Shown here piece by piece: positions 22,839 to 33,981 of a DNA stretch of 64,000 nt. A program made the position numbers and the translations under genes. Location of the stretch: assembly GCA_022264855.1 (NCBI GenBank), contig JABYQU010000017.1, positions 496,001 to 560,000 of the forward strand. Direction: 5' to 3'. Within the stretch, counting starts at the first letter, position 1. Each line of letters opens with the position of its first letter. The notes beneath the pieces are model-generated. The model worked only from the letters and a program-made list of their open reading frames with translations, was not told the origin of the DNA and did not search any database. This stretch comes from Lenzites betulinus. Its lineage: Eukaryota > Basidiomycota > Agaricomycetes > Polyporales > Polyporaceae.

Positions 22839-24531
22839 ATGGACGTGGCGGCCGACTCCTACGACCTCGACACATGCGCCGCATTGCAAAGAGAGGAGTT
22901 AGACGTCCTCGAGGTGCGTGCCACTCCCATCAGGCACACGTCTTGCCTGAACGTTGAACGGTTGCTTCCAGTCCATCTATCCGGAATGCCTCTCCGCGGA
23001 CACGTTGAAGGGGGTGATTAGGCTCGAGGTACCTGTGGAATTGCCCGAGGCGACGGCCATATCAATCCACAACCACCTTCTGACGGAGCCTCACGGCTCA
23101 TCTAGTAATGCACCCAGCGCTAGCCTCTCGCTCTCCACTCTCCCGCCCATTCTCCTGGACGTGTGCATCCCCCCGCAATACCCGTTCGTCCCCCCGCAAA
23201 TCCGCACGATCCACGCCACCCATTCGTGGCTGTCGACCACCTCCGATGACCTCCGGGGGCGGCTGGCGGGAGTGTGGGAGGCCGGAGAGGGCGTGCTCTA
23301 CAGCTGGGTAGAATGGATTCGGAGCGGAGACTTCCTCGATGCATTAGAGATGTCCACGACGGTGGACGGCAAACGCATTATTCGGTACGTCCGCGCACGC
23401 GCACATCCGTTCTCCGTGCTCACGCTGCGTTCCGGCACCGCGCTGCAGCATTCCCCACCCGACGCCGCTGCTGCTGCAGCCGCTACTCAAGACGTTCGAC
23501 ACGTCTACGCAGGCGGCCCGCTTCTCCGCGAATTCGTACGAGTGCCAGGTGTGCCTGACGTCGATCAAGGGCGCGCGGTGCGTCATGCTCGCCTGCTCAC
23601 ATGTCTTCTGCCGGTCCTGTCTGGAGGACTTTTGGGGGCTCTGCATCAGGGAGGGGGACGTGGGGCGCGTGGGGTGCCCTGACCCCGCGTGCGTCAAGGA
23701 GCAGCGCGAGGCGACGGAGGAAGAGGTGCGCCGTGTGGCCACCGAAGAAGAGGTACTCCGATGGAAGTGGCTACGTACCAGGCGTGCCCTCGAGAAGGGT
23801 AAGTGCCTCCGTAACATGTTCATGGGTGCAATGGACTTACCGTCTTGCAGATCCTACGCTCGTGCATTGTCCTATGCCGCTGTGCCAGACACCTGTGCCG
23901 CGCGAGGCGAATGTCGAAGAAGGCTCGGCCTGGGAGCGGCTACGAGAATGTACGGGATGTGGCTATTCGTTCTGCTCCTATTGTAAACGGACGTGGTGCG
24001 TGTCACTTTCTCCAAAATGTATCCGCGGCGCATTCCTGCTGAAACATACGCCTAAAGGCACGGGCCGGTGTCGCGATGTCCGATATCCGCGACGAAGACA
24101 CTTGTGCTGGAGTACATGGCGCTCGAAGAGGACTCGCCAGGGCGCGCACGGATGGAGGCGCGGTACGGGCGCAGTACGCTCATGAAGCTGGTGAAGGAGT
24201 ACGAGGAGGAGCGGGCGTTCCACGAGTGGCTGGAGCAGTGCACAGGCACGCCATGCCCAGGATGCGATCTGAGGGTGGAAAAGGCGTCGGGGTGCAATCA
24301 TGTGCGTGCGCAGGGCCTGCGGAGGCGGACAGGGGCGTGCTGACTGTGCGTTTTCAGATGACCTGCATAAAATGCGGGCAGCACTACTGCTACCGGTGCG
24401 GGACAAAGCTGGATCGACACCATCCATACAAGCACTTTTCGACGCCCGGGCTGCGGTGTTTCTCGAAGCTGTTTGACGTGGAGAGCATCGAGGACGAGTG
24501 GCAGCCGGTGGAGGGGTTCGAGGTGCTGTGA
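22839..24531 (+). CDS. ITT1: RWD-RBR E3 ubiquitin ligase (Itt1/RNF14-like)
   Basis: RBR ligases pass ubiquitin through a RING2 cysteine. Exons: 22839-22913, 22972-23384, 23449-23798, 23851-23995, 24058-24301 and 24358-24531, 466 residues. Residues 1-165 form an RWD domain: ALQREELDVLESIYPE, then PPILLDVCIPPQYPFVPP. RING1 (about 195-245) has CQVCLTS, CSHVFCRSCLEDF and CPDPAC. The IBR (about 280-330) has CPMPLC, CTGCGYSFCSYCKRTWHG. RING2 (about 390-430) has CPGCDLRVEKASGCNHMTC followed by CGQHYCYRCG; the catalytic cysteine is that of GCNHM, split by the last intron. An ordered RWD + RING1 + IBR + RING2 is the RNF14/Itt1 design; in yeast Itt1 touches translation termination factors. Confidence 0.92.
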
Positions 24532-24929
24532 CATGTACATTAGAGTGCGTGCAATGGGGATTTGTCAGACGGAAATGCGGCTTGTGCGATCGGGGGCGGA
24601 AGGCGTAAAATTTAGAGCGGGCGGATGGAGGAGGGGCTCGGGACGGGGAGAGGGGGGCGGCGGGGCGCCTGTGGGAGACGCCCGGGTGCCCTGGCGGATA
24701 TTTGATTCGGGCGCGGGCTGCTCCTATACTCTCACTCTCGCTTTTCGTCCTTCAGTCTCGACGACGACCAGCCGACTCCTTCTCTTCTTCAGAGGCTGCG
24801 CGGGGCCCTCCTCCTCGGATACCACTTTGTCCATACCCCCACTCTACCCCCATACCCGCTGTCTCCCTAACACCCCTCGCTCGCTCTCGCTGTATTACTC
24901 CCTGCCCCCTGCACGCACCGCCAAGGACT
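24532..24929. promoter_or_regulatory. Promoter/5' leader of the KH-domain gene
   Basis: A purine-rich block (24590-24690) passes into a C/T-rich leader (24720-24920), the usual pattern before an agaricomycete start codon. No TATA box is evident. Confidence 0.4.
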
Positions 24930-27900
24930 ATGGAAATCTACACCACCTCTTTTACTTATCCTCGTCGTCTGCGACACGCTCATTCCCCCACAAATTCTCT
25001 TGATTTTCCGACCTGCTCCTCAGAGCTCCGTCGTGCAAGCTCCTACTCCCAGATCCAGCAGCCCACCCACAATGGCCTCCAGGACCCCCAGGGGACGGCC
25101 TCGCAAAACGACTTCGACGCCCTCCAAAAGCTCGCCATGATGGCCATGAGCATCCACGCCGTGCACGTCTCTTTCACTCCTGCCGACCAGGGCCGCGCTT
25201 GGAACTTCCAAATCTCGGGCGCGTACCCCCAGGTCATGCTGGCTAGGGGCATGGTGCTGAAAGGCTGTCCGGTTCAGGTACGTTGCCACTGATGTTGTCT
25301 CCTAGTACCACCCGCTCACGAGTGCCACAGAACCGTGCGTCGATCAAGGTTGCCCGCTCGGAGATCTTGGACTCCCCAGGCTCGAAGCCCACACTCAAGA
25401 CGGAGGTCAGGCGTCGCCTCGATGACATTGCCTCGCAAACGTACGCCCACATCGCGGTCGTCAACAGCCCCATGGCTTTGTCGAACCGTACGCTCCCGGA
25501 CGGGATCACGAGTAGCGCCGGGTGGTCCGGGCTCGAGTCGGAAAGGGTGTGCGAACTTGTCATTACAGGGCAGGGAGATTCGGTGGACCTCGCGCGTGTG
25601 CGTCTGCTCGTGATGCTAGACCAGTTGGTACGTTCTATCCATGCATCGTTGGAAGTGTATAGCCCTGACCGTCTTGTCCCCGCAGAGCGGACTGCACGCG
25701 GAGTCGTGCGAGATTGACAATACGTTGCACTCCATCATCGCCGGCAGGAAGCGCAGCGTTCTCCAGACTATTCAGGAGGAGACTGCCACGAATATCTACC
25801 TGCCGTCCCCGCTCCAGGGGATTCTGGGCCCAGATTTCGGTCAGTCGCCTGCGAATGGCTCCCCGACCAGCCAGGCGAACAAGACCACTACGAACACCAT
25901 CTGGATCACCGGAGAATTTTTTGGGGTACAGCGCGCACGCGACATGCTGTTCCAGATGTCTCTGAACAAGGTATTTATGCGCCCGCTCAACGCCCCCGCG
26001 ACCCTCCTGACGTATTACTTGCAGGGAAAGCAGCTCATCTCGCGGGACAGCGCCATTCTTCCTCGTAAGATGGATTGGATGGTAACGGAGCGCTCGGACG
26101 ACCTCAAGGCCCTGATGCACGACAACGCCACCTTCATTCAGTTTCCCCCTATCGGTAGTTCAACCAGCCTAATTACGGTCATCGGTGACAACCGAGTGAA
26201 TGTTCAGCGGACCATCAGGTCCATCATGCAACTGGTGAGTGTTACGCGCCCGTATGCTCCGGATGCTTGCTCACCCCGACGCAGGCTTGCCAATTCTACG
26301 TAGCCTCTCTGTGGCTGCTGCCGGCGCAGTTCAATGTGCTTATGCCTTCGACCAGCCTTAACCCCTCGCAGGTTTCGGCGATCCTCAAGCAGATCTCGTA
26401 CGCTTCAGGCGCGGAGGTCGTCTTCAAGGGCATGTGCTTCGAGATGCACGGTCTCGAGCATGAAGTCCGCGCTGCAGTTACTATGCTTCTCGAGCTGGAC
26501 ATCGTGAAGGTACGCAGTGATACGAATCGAACTGCGCAGGCACGCTGACACGTACTGCCAGACTTTCCATCATGAGATTCGCTTCCAGATCGAGCTATCC
26601 AACGAGCACCGCGAGTTTATCAGCGGCAAGAAGAACGGCAAGATCAACAAGATCATGCAGACGACAGGGGTGAAGATCAAGTTCGAGACGTTCAACGAGC
26701 ACAACTTCCTCATCGACATTGCTGGCGGCGACACCTCGGTCTTACAGGGGCTCAGCCTTTTGCAGGAGGAGCTCCCTGCCGAGATCTCCTTCCATGTGCC
26801 TGAGTCGTACCACAAGCGCATCATTGGCGTTGGTGGCCGCAGCATCCAGCGCATCATGAAGAAGTATGGCGTATACGTAAAGTTCTCCAACGCGGAAGAG
26901 TTTGCCGCCATGGGCGGGTACAACGACAACGAGGACAATGTCATTGCGCGTACGCCTGCGAAGAACGCGATGAACCTGGACAACCTCAAGCAGGCTGTCA
27001 TGGAGCTGGTCAATCCGAAGGTACGCGCCGCGTGCCTGTTCCTCGAGTGATACACTGACAATTCTTGCAGGACAAGGACTACATCAACGAGACGGTCTCC
27101 ATTCCGCGGCGTTACCACCGCACGTTGCTCGGGGAGAAAAGCATCTTCATTCACGACATTGAAGCGAAGACGAACTGCGCAGTTCTGTTCCCGGACAAGG
27201 AGACCGCTTCCGACCTGGTTACCATTTTCGGCCCCGAAAGTCAAGTGCAGATCGCTGCCACCATGCTCTTCGTAAGTTCACTTCCTTTGTCTCCGCTATG
27301 CGTCTGGGTTGCTGACATTCCGCAGGACCATGTACCGTTCGAGGCAGACATGGCCGTCCCGCCCCACCCCGACCTCTCACGCATCTGCCAGTCGCCCGAC
27401 TTCCTCAACTTCACCGAACGTGTGAAGCGCGAACTGCAGGTTGTCATCGTGCCGAATGTCAAGGGCGGCTCGCCGAGCGGTTCCATGCAAGATGCGCCGA
27501 CGGAGAGCTCGTTCAAGTTCAGGTGTCAGCGCAGCAACAGCGACTTCCTCGCAACGGCGCGCGAGATGCTCGAGCAGTTCCTCATCGAGCACAACGTGCA
27601 CGTCTATCCGTCCGCCACGTCGCGCACCCACCAACGTGGCGACTCGTTCACAGATGCGTTCCCGCACTTTGACAGCAAGGTGTTGTCCACCGCCAGGACG
27701 CGTCACCAAAGTACGCCCCCTTTCGTGCTTCCTGCGATCTTCCATTACTGACATCATGGATCAGACTCGGCTGACTTGGGCCGCCCGTCGGAGTCGATGA
27801 TCGACCGGAGATTGCGTCTCGCGAGCTCCTCGCCCGACGTCAAGGCGCTGTTCAACAACTCGCCTTCGTATATCTACCACCTCGAGGAGGAGGACGATTA

Positions 27901-28441
27901 CGATGTTCCGTCGACCTATGTCGGTTCCTCGAGCAGTCAGTACTGGCCGCCCATGGCTCCTATCGTAAGTAGTTACTCGTGTGTTGTTTTTCTGTATCTG
28001 ACCATACCAAAGGGTACCGGCATGCATCAACGCACCCACACCGCTGAGGACGCAATCAAACGCGGATCTGACTCGCTGCTGGACTCCAAGATCAAGGACC
28101 GTCTCACGAAGCCCCGCTCCCTCACCAACCGCGCTCAATCGTTGGACCTGACGTTCTCGCTGTCGCGCATCAGTGAAGCTCCCCGCTCTGGGCTTTCGCG
28201 CCCCGAGTCGCCCGAAACCTCGCTGGGTGGCACCGGCACCAACGGGACGTCGAGCCCGTCGTCAGCGACGGCTCCGCTTTTCCCCAGCGTGTACGGTCCC
28301 CCCGCGGGTCTGCGCAGCACGGTCATTGGTGGCCAAGGGCCTCCCCTTGGTGGGGGCCAATACGTCAGCCGGCAAGGCTTGGGCCTCGATGAAGACCCCG
28401 TCGACGAGGTGTCTCGCGTCATTTCCAACCTTGGCCTGTGA
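24930..28441 (+). CDS. Multi-KH-domain RNA-binding protein (BicC/vigilin-like, fungal)
   Basis: Ten exons: 24930-25277, 25331-25627, 25686-25970, 26025-26234, 26285-26509, 26562-27020, 27071-27271, 27326-27710, 27765-27964 and 28013-28441, 1012 residues. KH-type segments appear repeatedly: AGRKRSVLQTIQEETATNIYLP (about residues 240-262), SGKKNGKINKIMQTTGVKIKF (about 505-525) with the GKKNGKI loop, and RIIGVGGRSIQRIMKKYG (about 565-585) with a classical GxGG loop; LLGEKSIFIHDIEAKTNC is a further weaker one. The C-terminal third is Ser/Pro/Gly-rich and probably disordered. KH arrays bind single-stranded RNA. Fungal relatives are described as KH-domain proteins linked to meiosis or mRNA control; I cannot assign a specific partner. 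The C-terminus ends in a VDEVSRVISNLGL helix. Confidence 0.85.
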
Positions 28442-29881
28442 GGCGTCAATCCTCCCTCCCGCCGCTCCAGACGCCTTTATGAAGTTCTCAAGACGCGCTA
28501 CATAGAACGAGGCCCCCCGGACGGTCGTCTCAAAAGCGCTTTCTCAGCCACGCACCACGTATGGAGTGGTCGCGCGGTGTTGGGTGTACATAAGTTAACG
28601 TTATTCGTTTCGTTCTGCTTCGCCTCTCGTTCGTCGTCGTCCTTCGATCGTCCACGCCTCGCCGTCGCACGCACCTCCTCTCTCTAACCCGCGCCCCGGC
28701 GCTATACGTTACTTGCTTCTAGACCTCGGGCGTGCGCCCGTCCGCTCTATCCGCTCGCCCGCTCGTTCTTCTCTTCCTTCCCATCTATCCAAGATCTCTC
28801 CTCTCCCTCTCCCATCTCTGTCCATCTTTCCCATCTGTCGTTCTCATTCACCCACTCTCACTGCTGTGCCAGTCTGTCCTCTTACTCCCTCCCCTTCCCC
28901 ACCGTGCCTCGCTGCTGTTGCGTACAAGCCCCCGAGTCCCCGCCCCAAACACAAGTCCGCCCCACATCCGGATCCCACACGCCACCAAAGTATCTCATTA
29001 GTCCCCCCTGCGCGCGCGCCCGCTCAGACTTTGTGTACCATAGCGTTCGCAGCAGCTAAAAGATGTGTCGATACTATCCTATCCTCTCTTAACCTCCCCG
29101 CCGCCTGCGCACCTCGTCTACGTAACGTACGCATGCTTGCTTGCCACTTCGTATGTACATGTAAGTAGGCGGCGGGGCTGGGCAAATGGCTGGCACCGTT
29201 GCGTCGGCCGGCCGTCCGTTCATACAAGTTGTCGTATCTTATCGTATCTCTGCCGTGTCAATCAAGTGCTTCCACCATTCACTCCGTTGAGCTCAAGCTC
29301 GAGAACGCTGCCGTGTGCTGGTTCTCAGTTTCCACCTTAACAACGTTCTTTTGAGCCTGTCCGTTGGCCAGGCCGGTAGAACGCGCTGAGACGCTCTGGC
29401 GATACAAATTCGCTGCATTCACCCTGCCAGTCACGCTCTGGACCTCGGGGAAGCAAGTGGTGCACCAACGAGGCCGCGACAGCCGCAATGAGAGAAGTGG
29501 TAGATCCGGACCCGCTGGCATGGCCACCCACGAGCGTGAAACCCGCACACGGGAGAAGAGTGCGTACCTGCATCGAGCCCAGGGCCCTTGGGAACCAAGC
29601 CCACGGTTACCTGTCCCGAATAGACGCAGCACGGACCTGGGGCAGAGGTGCCTGCATCGGGAACAAGGAAAGAAAGTTGCCGAGCTCGGTCTTCCCCGTG
29701 TTCAGAGGCGCGACACGCAGAAAGCGTTGGGTATGCAGGATATCATTGGATTGGACTTCGGCCCACCGGCCTATACGTAGGGGTTGCGTTCGATCGCGTA
29801 GCGTACGTCGTACAGTCATCTGTCCGTGGTAGGATTGCGTGGGCGCGCCCATCGCCGTGGCGGTGGCGGACGCTAGGCCGC
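28442..29881. other. Convergent intergenic region, no supported gene
   Basis: This 1.4-kb interval lies between convergent genes. It contains a long C/T-rich tract (28620-28920), an 11-bp inverted repeat (29096-29106 with 29167-29177), and minus-strand ORFs near 29290-29630 and 29607-29880 with no family motifs. I treat those ORFs as unsupported; they may be part of the 3' ends of the flanking transcripts. Confidence 0.4.
29096..29177. repeat. Perfect 11-bp inverted repeat
   Basis: CCCCGCCGCCT (29096-29106) is matched by AGGCGGCGGGG (29167-29177) across a 60-nt spacer. In RNA it could fold into a GC-only stem, for example as part of a 3' untranslated region or small RNA. No further evidence. 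Confidence 0.5.
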
Positions 29882-31517
29882 TCAGAGCACTATCCAGGGT
29901 ATCTCGTACAGCACGAAGTCGAAGAACTCCTGTTCGAGGAGGTTCTGGTACTCGCCGACCGCCTCGTCTGTCGTGCTCCCCGATTTGTTCTTCAGCTTGT
30001 CGGGGTTCGCACGTTGCCCGAGATATGCGAATTGCGATTGGAGCGTGGTGAGGGTCCGCTTCGTTGCTTTGGGCTCCGGCTGCAATCGAATGTCGGATGC
30101 GGTAGTTGGCATGACATTGGGGAGTGCTTACCTTGATGAAGAAGCCGATGTAATGTGCGGGCAAACCGTATCGCAGTACGCTCTCAATGAAGAGCTGGAC
30201 GACCTTCAAGTGCACGAGGATTTGGAATGCTTCGGAGAAGTTTGTTCTTGATAGTTGGAGTAGCTCCGTCTAGAAGCGATATGTTTAGTCACGGTATGAA
30301 GCGTTGATAGTCCAGCGGAACAACTGACCCACAACTCCTTCTCCGTTGTGTCTGCAGTTTCTAGCTCTTCCCTTTGCTTGCCAATGGCCTCTTCGGAAAA
30401 GGTGAATTCGCGCACGATAAACCTGTCAAGTATGTCAGCCTCTGCCCTACGGAGTCAAGGAAGAAGCGCATACTTGTTATCACGACATTTCTGCGTAAAG
30501 TCATCGTGCACACGCTTGAACACAACAACTGCGTATAAGCTGTATTCGTCGTCTGACGAGATCAAACTGAAAGAGGTTAGAACCTGATGATATTACAACG
30601 AGTACAACGCTTACACCGATGAGCGAGGCACGACCATGGAGGTCAGGCGTTCATATTTCGCATTCCACTCCTTGATCAAGTTTCTGTGAATCCGCGTCAA
30701 TTTAACTGCTGGAGCGCAGGAGTGCTAGTCGTATCGCAATGAGTAGACGTACTTGGGCACAGCGACGAGAACGGTTTGGAGGTACTCCGAATCGTTGATA
30801 AAGTGCTCCTGTCGTACAATGTCCACAAGCGACCGTACGGACAGATTACCCCTGCAAGACTGCTCAGCATGTAGTGTTGGATCCCGTAAGGCTGCCTACG
30901 TCTTCTTGCGCTGCATCTGCACGAGAGAGCCTTTCACGAGGTTGTAGCTGTTGAGCTTCGTCTTCGTGACATTGTCAATTGACGTCATTTCCTGTACCAT
31001 TCCAAGGCATAAGCAAGATGCGCAAACGTGGTCTATTGCTGTGGAAGGACATACCTTGCTCAGTACCTCAATCATCTCGCGAAGAGATCGCTGCACTCCG
31101 TAACGGCCCTCATTCCATGACCACCCCTTCAATATGTACGCGTCTACTGGCTGCTCGTTCACGAGTATATGCTGGGCGAGCTTCGAAGGATCGTTGTTCA
31201 GCAGATTGCGAAGTGTATCGACGGTCTTCGCAACAGTGGCTGTAAAGAACGCATCGTGCTTTGGGAGCTCTTCGGATAGGGTGACAAGAGAATCCAGCGT
31301 TCCTGTCTTTGAGAAAGCGCGCGTAAGCGATAGTCACCACCGCGAGGATGAAATGACTATAGTCGACCTTAAAAGACGGGATGGATAGCTGCGCGATATT
31401 GGACGGCTGAACAGACTTGCTGCTAGAGGATAGCTTCGTGGACAGTTCGTGATAGAGGCCCTCCGCATCACCGGATTCTGGCACAGAGACAAGCCATGTG
31501 CTTTGGTCGGACGGCAT
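29882..31517 (-). CDS. VMA5: V-type ATPase subunit C (V1 sector)
   Basis: Subunit C bridges the V1 stator stalks to the membrane sector and is released on reversible disassembly of the proton pump. Nine exons on the minus strand: 31517-31368, 31306-31055, 30991-30900, 30851-30753, 30683-30615, 30566-30474, 30422-30329, 30269-30132 and 30079-29882, 394 residues, close to the usual length. Family signatures: FKTGTLDS across the first intron, SEELPKHD, DAYILKGWSWNEGRYG, KKTGNLSVRSLVDIV, LIKEWNAKYERLTSMVVPRS, DDEYSLYAVVVFKRVHDDF, FIVREFTF, YGLPAHYIGFF, and the terminal FFDFVLYEIPWIV. The FKTG junction requires the AAAG acceptor, not the nearer ACAG. The start is divergent from TUM1, 291 bp away. 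Confidence 0.95.
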
Positions 31518-31754
31518 CGTGCTAAACCACGACGAGAGTGTGCAGATGGATGAGGTCGACGTCGAGTAGAGCGACCCTGAATCGCAGCGGCAGAGGCCGA
31601 GCTATGAGGCAATGTGGCTGGGTTAGGGTTGGATCACGCCGATGATGTACCGCATAAGCTCAGCTGCTGCATATCCGAATTCGCTCTCGGGTTGCCGTCA
31701 GTGTCTGACTGAAGCTGAGAGGTCTGAACGTGACTTGGCTTGCTCTCTGCGCCG

Positions 31755-31762
31755 TATAAAAG
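31755..31762 (+). promoter_or_regulatory. TATA box of TUM1
   Basis: TATAAAAG lies 47-54 bp upstream of the TUM1 start codon at 31809, with a C/T-rich start region between. The position suggests a very short 5' untranslated region. Confidence 0.55.
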
Positions 31763-31808
31763 GACTCCTGGTGACCCTTCTTCTCGTTGTGCTTGTGTTC
31801 TCTTCCCC

Positions 31809-33165
31809 ATGCTCGCCCAGACGTTCGCGCGACGCAGCCTATCCATTACCAGGAAGTTCACTCTCAGATCCTACACCACCAGGTTTGGAGATCCCGTCAT
31901 GTTTGGGAATCACAGCCCGCTAGTTATCACCCCTACTCAGCTGCTGGAGATCAAAGCGAAAGACCCCAGCAGCTCTGATCTCGTCGTACTTGACGCGTCA
32001 TGGCACATGCCCAACTCCCCGCGAAAGGGGGCGGAGGAGTTCCTACGCGTTCATCTGCCTTCGGCGCGGTTCATCGACGTGGACGAAGTCGCGACGCCTC
32101 ACCCCCTCTCCCTTCCGCATATGCTGCCTGACCCTACGACGTTTGCGAATGCCTGCGGTGAGCGTTTCCACTCGAAATGCCTCGCTTAAACGCCCACTCA
32201 CATGTCCGTCCAGCTCGTCTCGGCATCTCTCCGAACACGCAGGTCGTATTGTATGTCTGACATAAGTCATAATATGAACACACCGCTGACACAGTGATAT
32301 ACCAGCTATGACACCCATGGCGTGTTTTCCTCCCCAAGGGCCTTGTATATGTTCCGCGCGTTTGGACATCACCGCTCTAGCATCCTCGACGGAGGTCTCC
32401 CCGGTTGGCAAGCTCACGGAGGGCCCACAGAAGAAGGAGCAGTACCCACCATTGAGAAGCAAGCCGCTTACCCTCCGCCTACCCTGAATAAGGACGTCGT
32501 AAAAGGTGCCGCGCCATCACCTCTCCTCCATTTATAATGATGTGACTAACCTTGGGACAGACTATGAGCAGATTGTTGCGAACGCGCAGGCCGATCCTGC
32601 TAAGGACCCCGACGCATTTTACGTCTTAGATGCACGTGCAAAGGACCGGTACGCCCTTACATGCAATTCGCTTTGCGCTGGTATTTATCCTGCACGTCCA
32701 TAGGTTCCTTGGAAAGGCCCCCGAACCTCGTGCGGGACTTCGCTCTGGGCACATGCCCCACGCGGTCTCGCTTCCATTCAACGCATTCCTTGAAACGCAT
32801 CCGGTTCCGGGGGATGCCGTAGTTCGTCCCGGCGGCGGAGACGGGCCCTACACATACACGCGCCTACGTTCCATCCAGGGCATCATCTCTGCTCTTGAAG
32901 AGGCACTCGGGCCGGAACGTCTCCGGGAGGTTCTGCAGGGACAGCGTCAAGTTGTCACGAGCTGCGGCAGCGGCATGACTGCCGGAATACTCTGGCTCGG
33001 CCTCAAGCTGCTCGGTGTCGAGCGCGTCGGTCTCTACGACGAGGTGAGTCCTTGTGCATTTCCGCGTTCTGGACCTGTCCGTCATATCTTACCATGTGCT
33101 TTCGATCGCAGTCGTGGACCGGCTATGCGTCGCGGCCGGAGAGCACAGTCGTTCAGGGAGAATGA
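31809..33165 (+). CDS. TUM1: Thiosulfate/3-mercaptopyruvate sulfurtransferase
   Basis: A double-rhodanese enzyme that transfers sulfane sulfur from mercaptopyruvate or thiosulfate; the yeast homologue Tum1 also feeds sulfur to tRNA thiolation. Exons: 31809-32157, 32214-32250 (37 nt), 32306-32505, 32561-32648, 32704-33043 and 33112-33165, 355 residues. The N-terminus MLAQTFARRSLSITRKFTLR has only basic charges and suits a mitochondrial presequence. The first rhodanese domain has VVLDASWHMP and the YDTHGVFSSPRALYMFRAFGH block with SILDGGLPGW. The second has YVLDARAKDRF, SGHMPHAVSLPF and the catalytic loop CGSGMTAGILWL, then a SWTGYASRPE tail. The catalytic cysteine is near residue 314. CGSG-(M/V)-T is the mercaptopyruvate-type loop. 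Confidence 0.94.
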
Positions 33166-33456
33166 GCAACCTATTACTGTATCAGATGCCTGAACGCAAA
33201 TCTGGACACATCTAGCCATTTGTCCAATGAGGATGAATCATGAGTATAGCAACACAATCGACGGCAATTGCGTGGAGCGAGCACAATCTCAGATTTGGAC
33301 GCTTCAATCTTGGGTGATATTCTGATCTCGCGCAAATACACAAGCATGACAAGTACATTCTATTGCATTCAGGTGCATTCCAGCCTATCGTACACACAGT
33401 CTATGATGCCCTTAAAGCCCCGTATAACCCATTACATCGGCATTAACATATGGTGA

Positions 33457-33981
33457 TTATGTGAAAGTCTTCTCGTTCAACATCGCCAGGAATGGTGGAA
33501 GTGGTGTGCGCATCTTCTTGGTGACGGCGTACGCCGGTCGCGCCGTATATCGGATTTCAAAGCGTTGCCGCTTGCCTTTGCGAAGGTGCGTTACACTCCA
33601 TCTGTGTTGCAAAACGTAAGCCGACGAACAGAACACCATGGTCAAGAAACAAATGACTGACCCTTCCGTCAGGAAGACGTTGTACTCTTTTCGCGCGGCC
33701 TCCTGTAGCAGCTTCTGTCGTGCGAAGACCACCGCCCTCCGCAGATCCGTGTCGCTCTTCAAATCAAACGTGTATGTTCCCTGCACAGTCGAGCTGTGTA
33801 CACGCATGATCTGCATGTCTGTGCAACCCAAGCCAAGCATTCATTAGCCCTCGCCTCAACCTCGCCAATCACGGTACATACCTTCAATCTCCTCTTCGCT
33901 ATAGGCCGGCACCGCCTCGACGGCCTTGCACTCGACGACCTCCCAGGGGTCGGTGCTTCGGTTGTGAAAGAGTCGCCTCAT
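33457..33981 (-). CDS. Conserved fungal hypothetical protein
   Basis: Exons on the minus strand: 33981-33882, 33818-33662 and 33601-33457, 133 residues. The protein begins MRRLFHNRSTDPWEVVECKA, followed by an acidic AYSEEEIED, a helix rich in Arg/Lys (FARQKLLQEAARKEYNV) and a basic end with RKGKRQRFEIRYTARPAYA. I do not recognise a named domain, though similar small proteins with an EGW...RxGKxxRxEVRY pattern occur in polypores as I recall. The second intron (33661-33602) is exactly 60 nt with no stop, so an unspliced reading would insert a false membrane-like segment; its GTCAGT donor and CACAG acceptor argue for removal. Convergent with TUM1. Confidence 0.6.

Noticed and set aside
29290..29880. 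Minus-strand ORFs downstream of V-ATPase subunit C
   Set aside because: No motifs, no plausible splice link, and they lie after the true stop of VMA5; likely 3' untranslated sequence.
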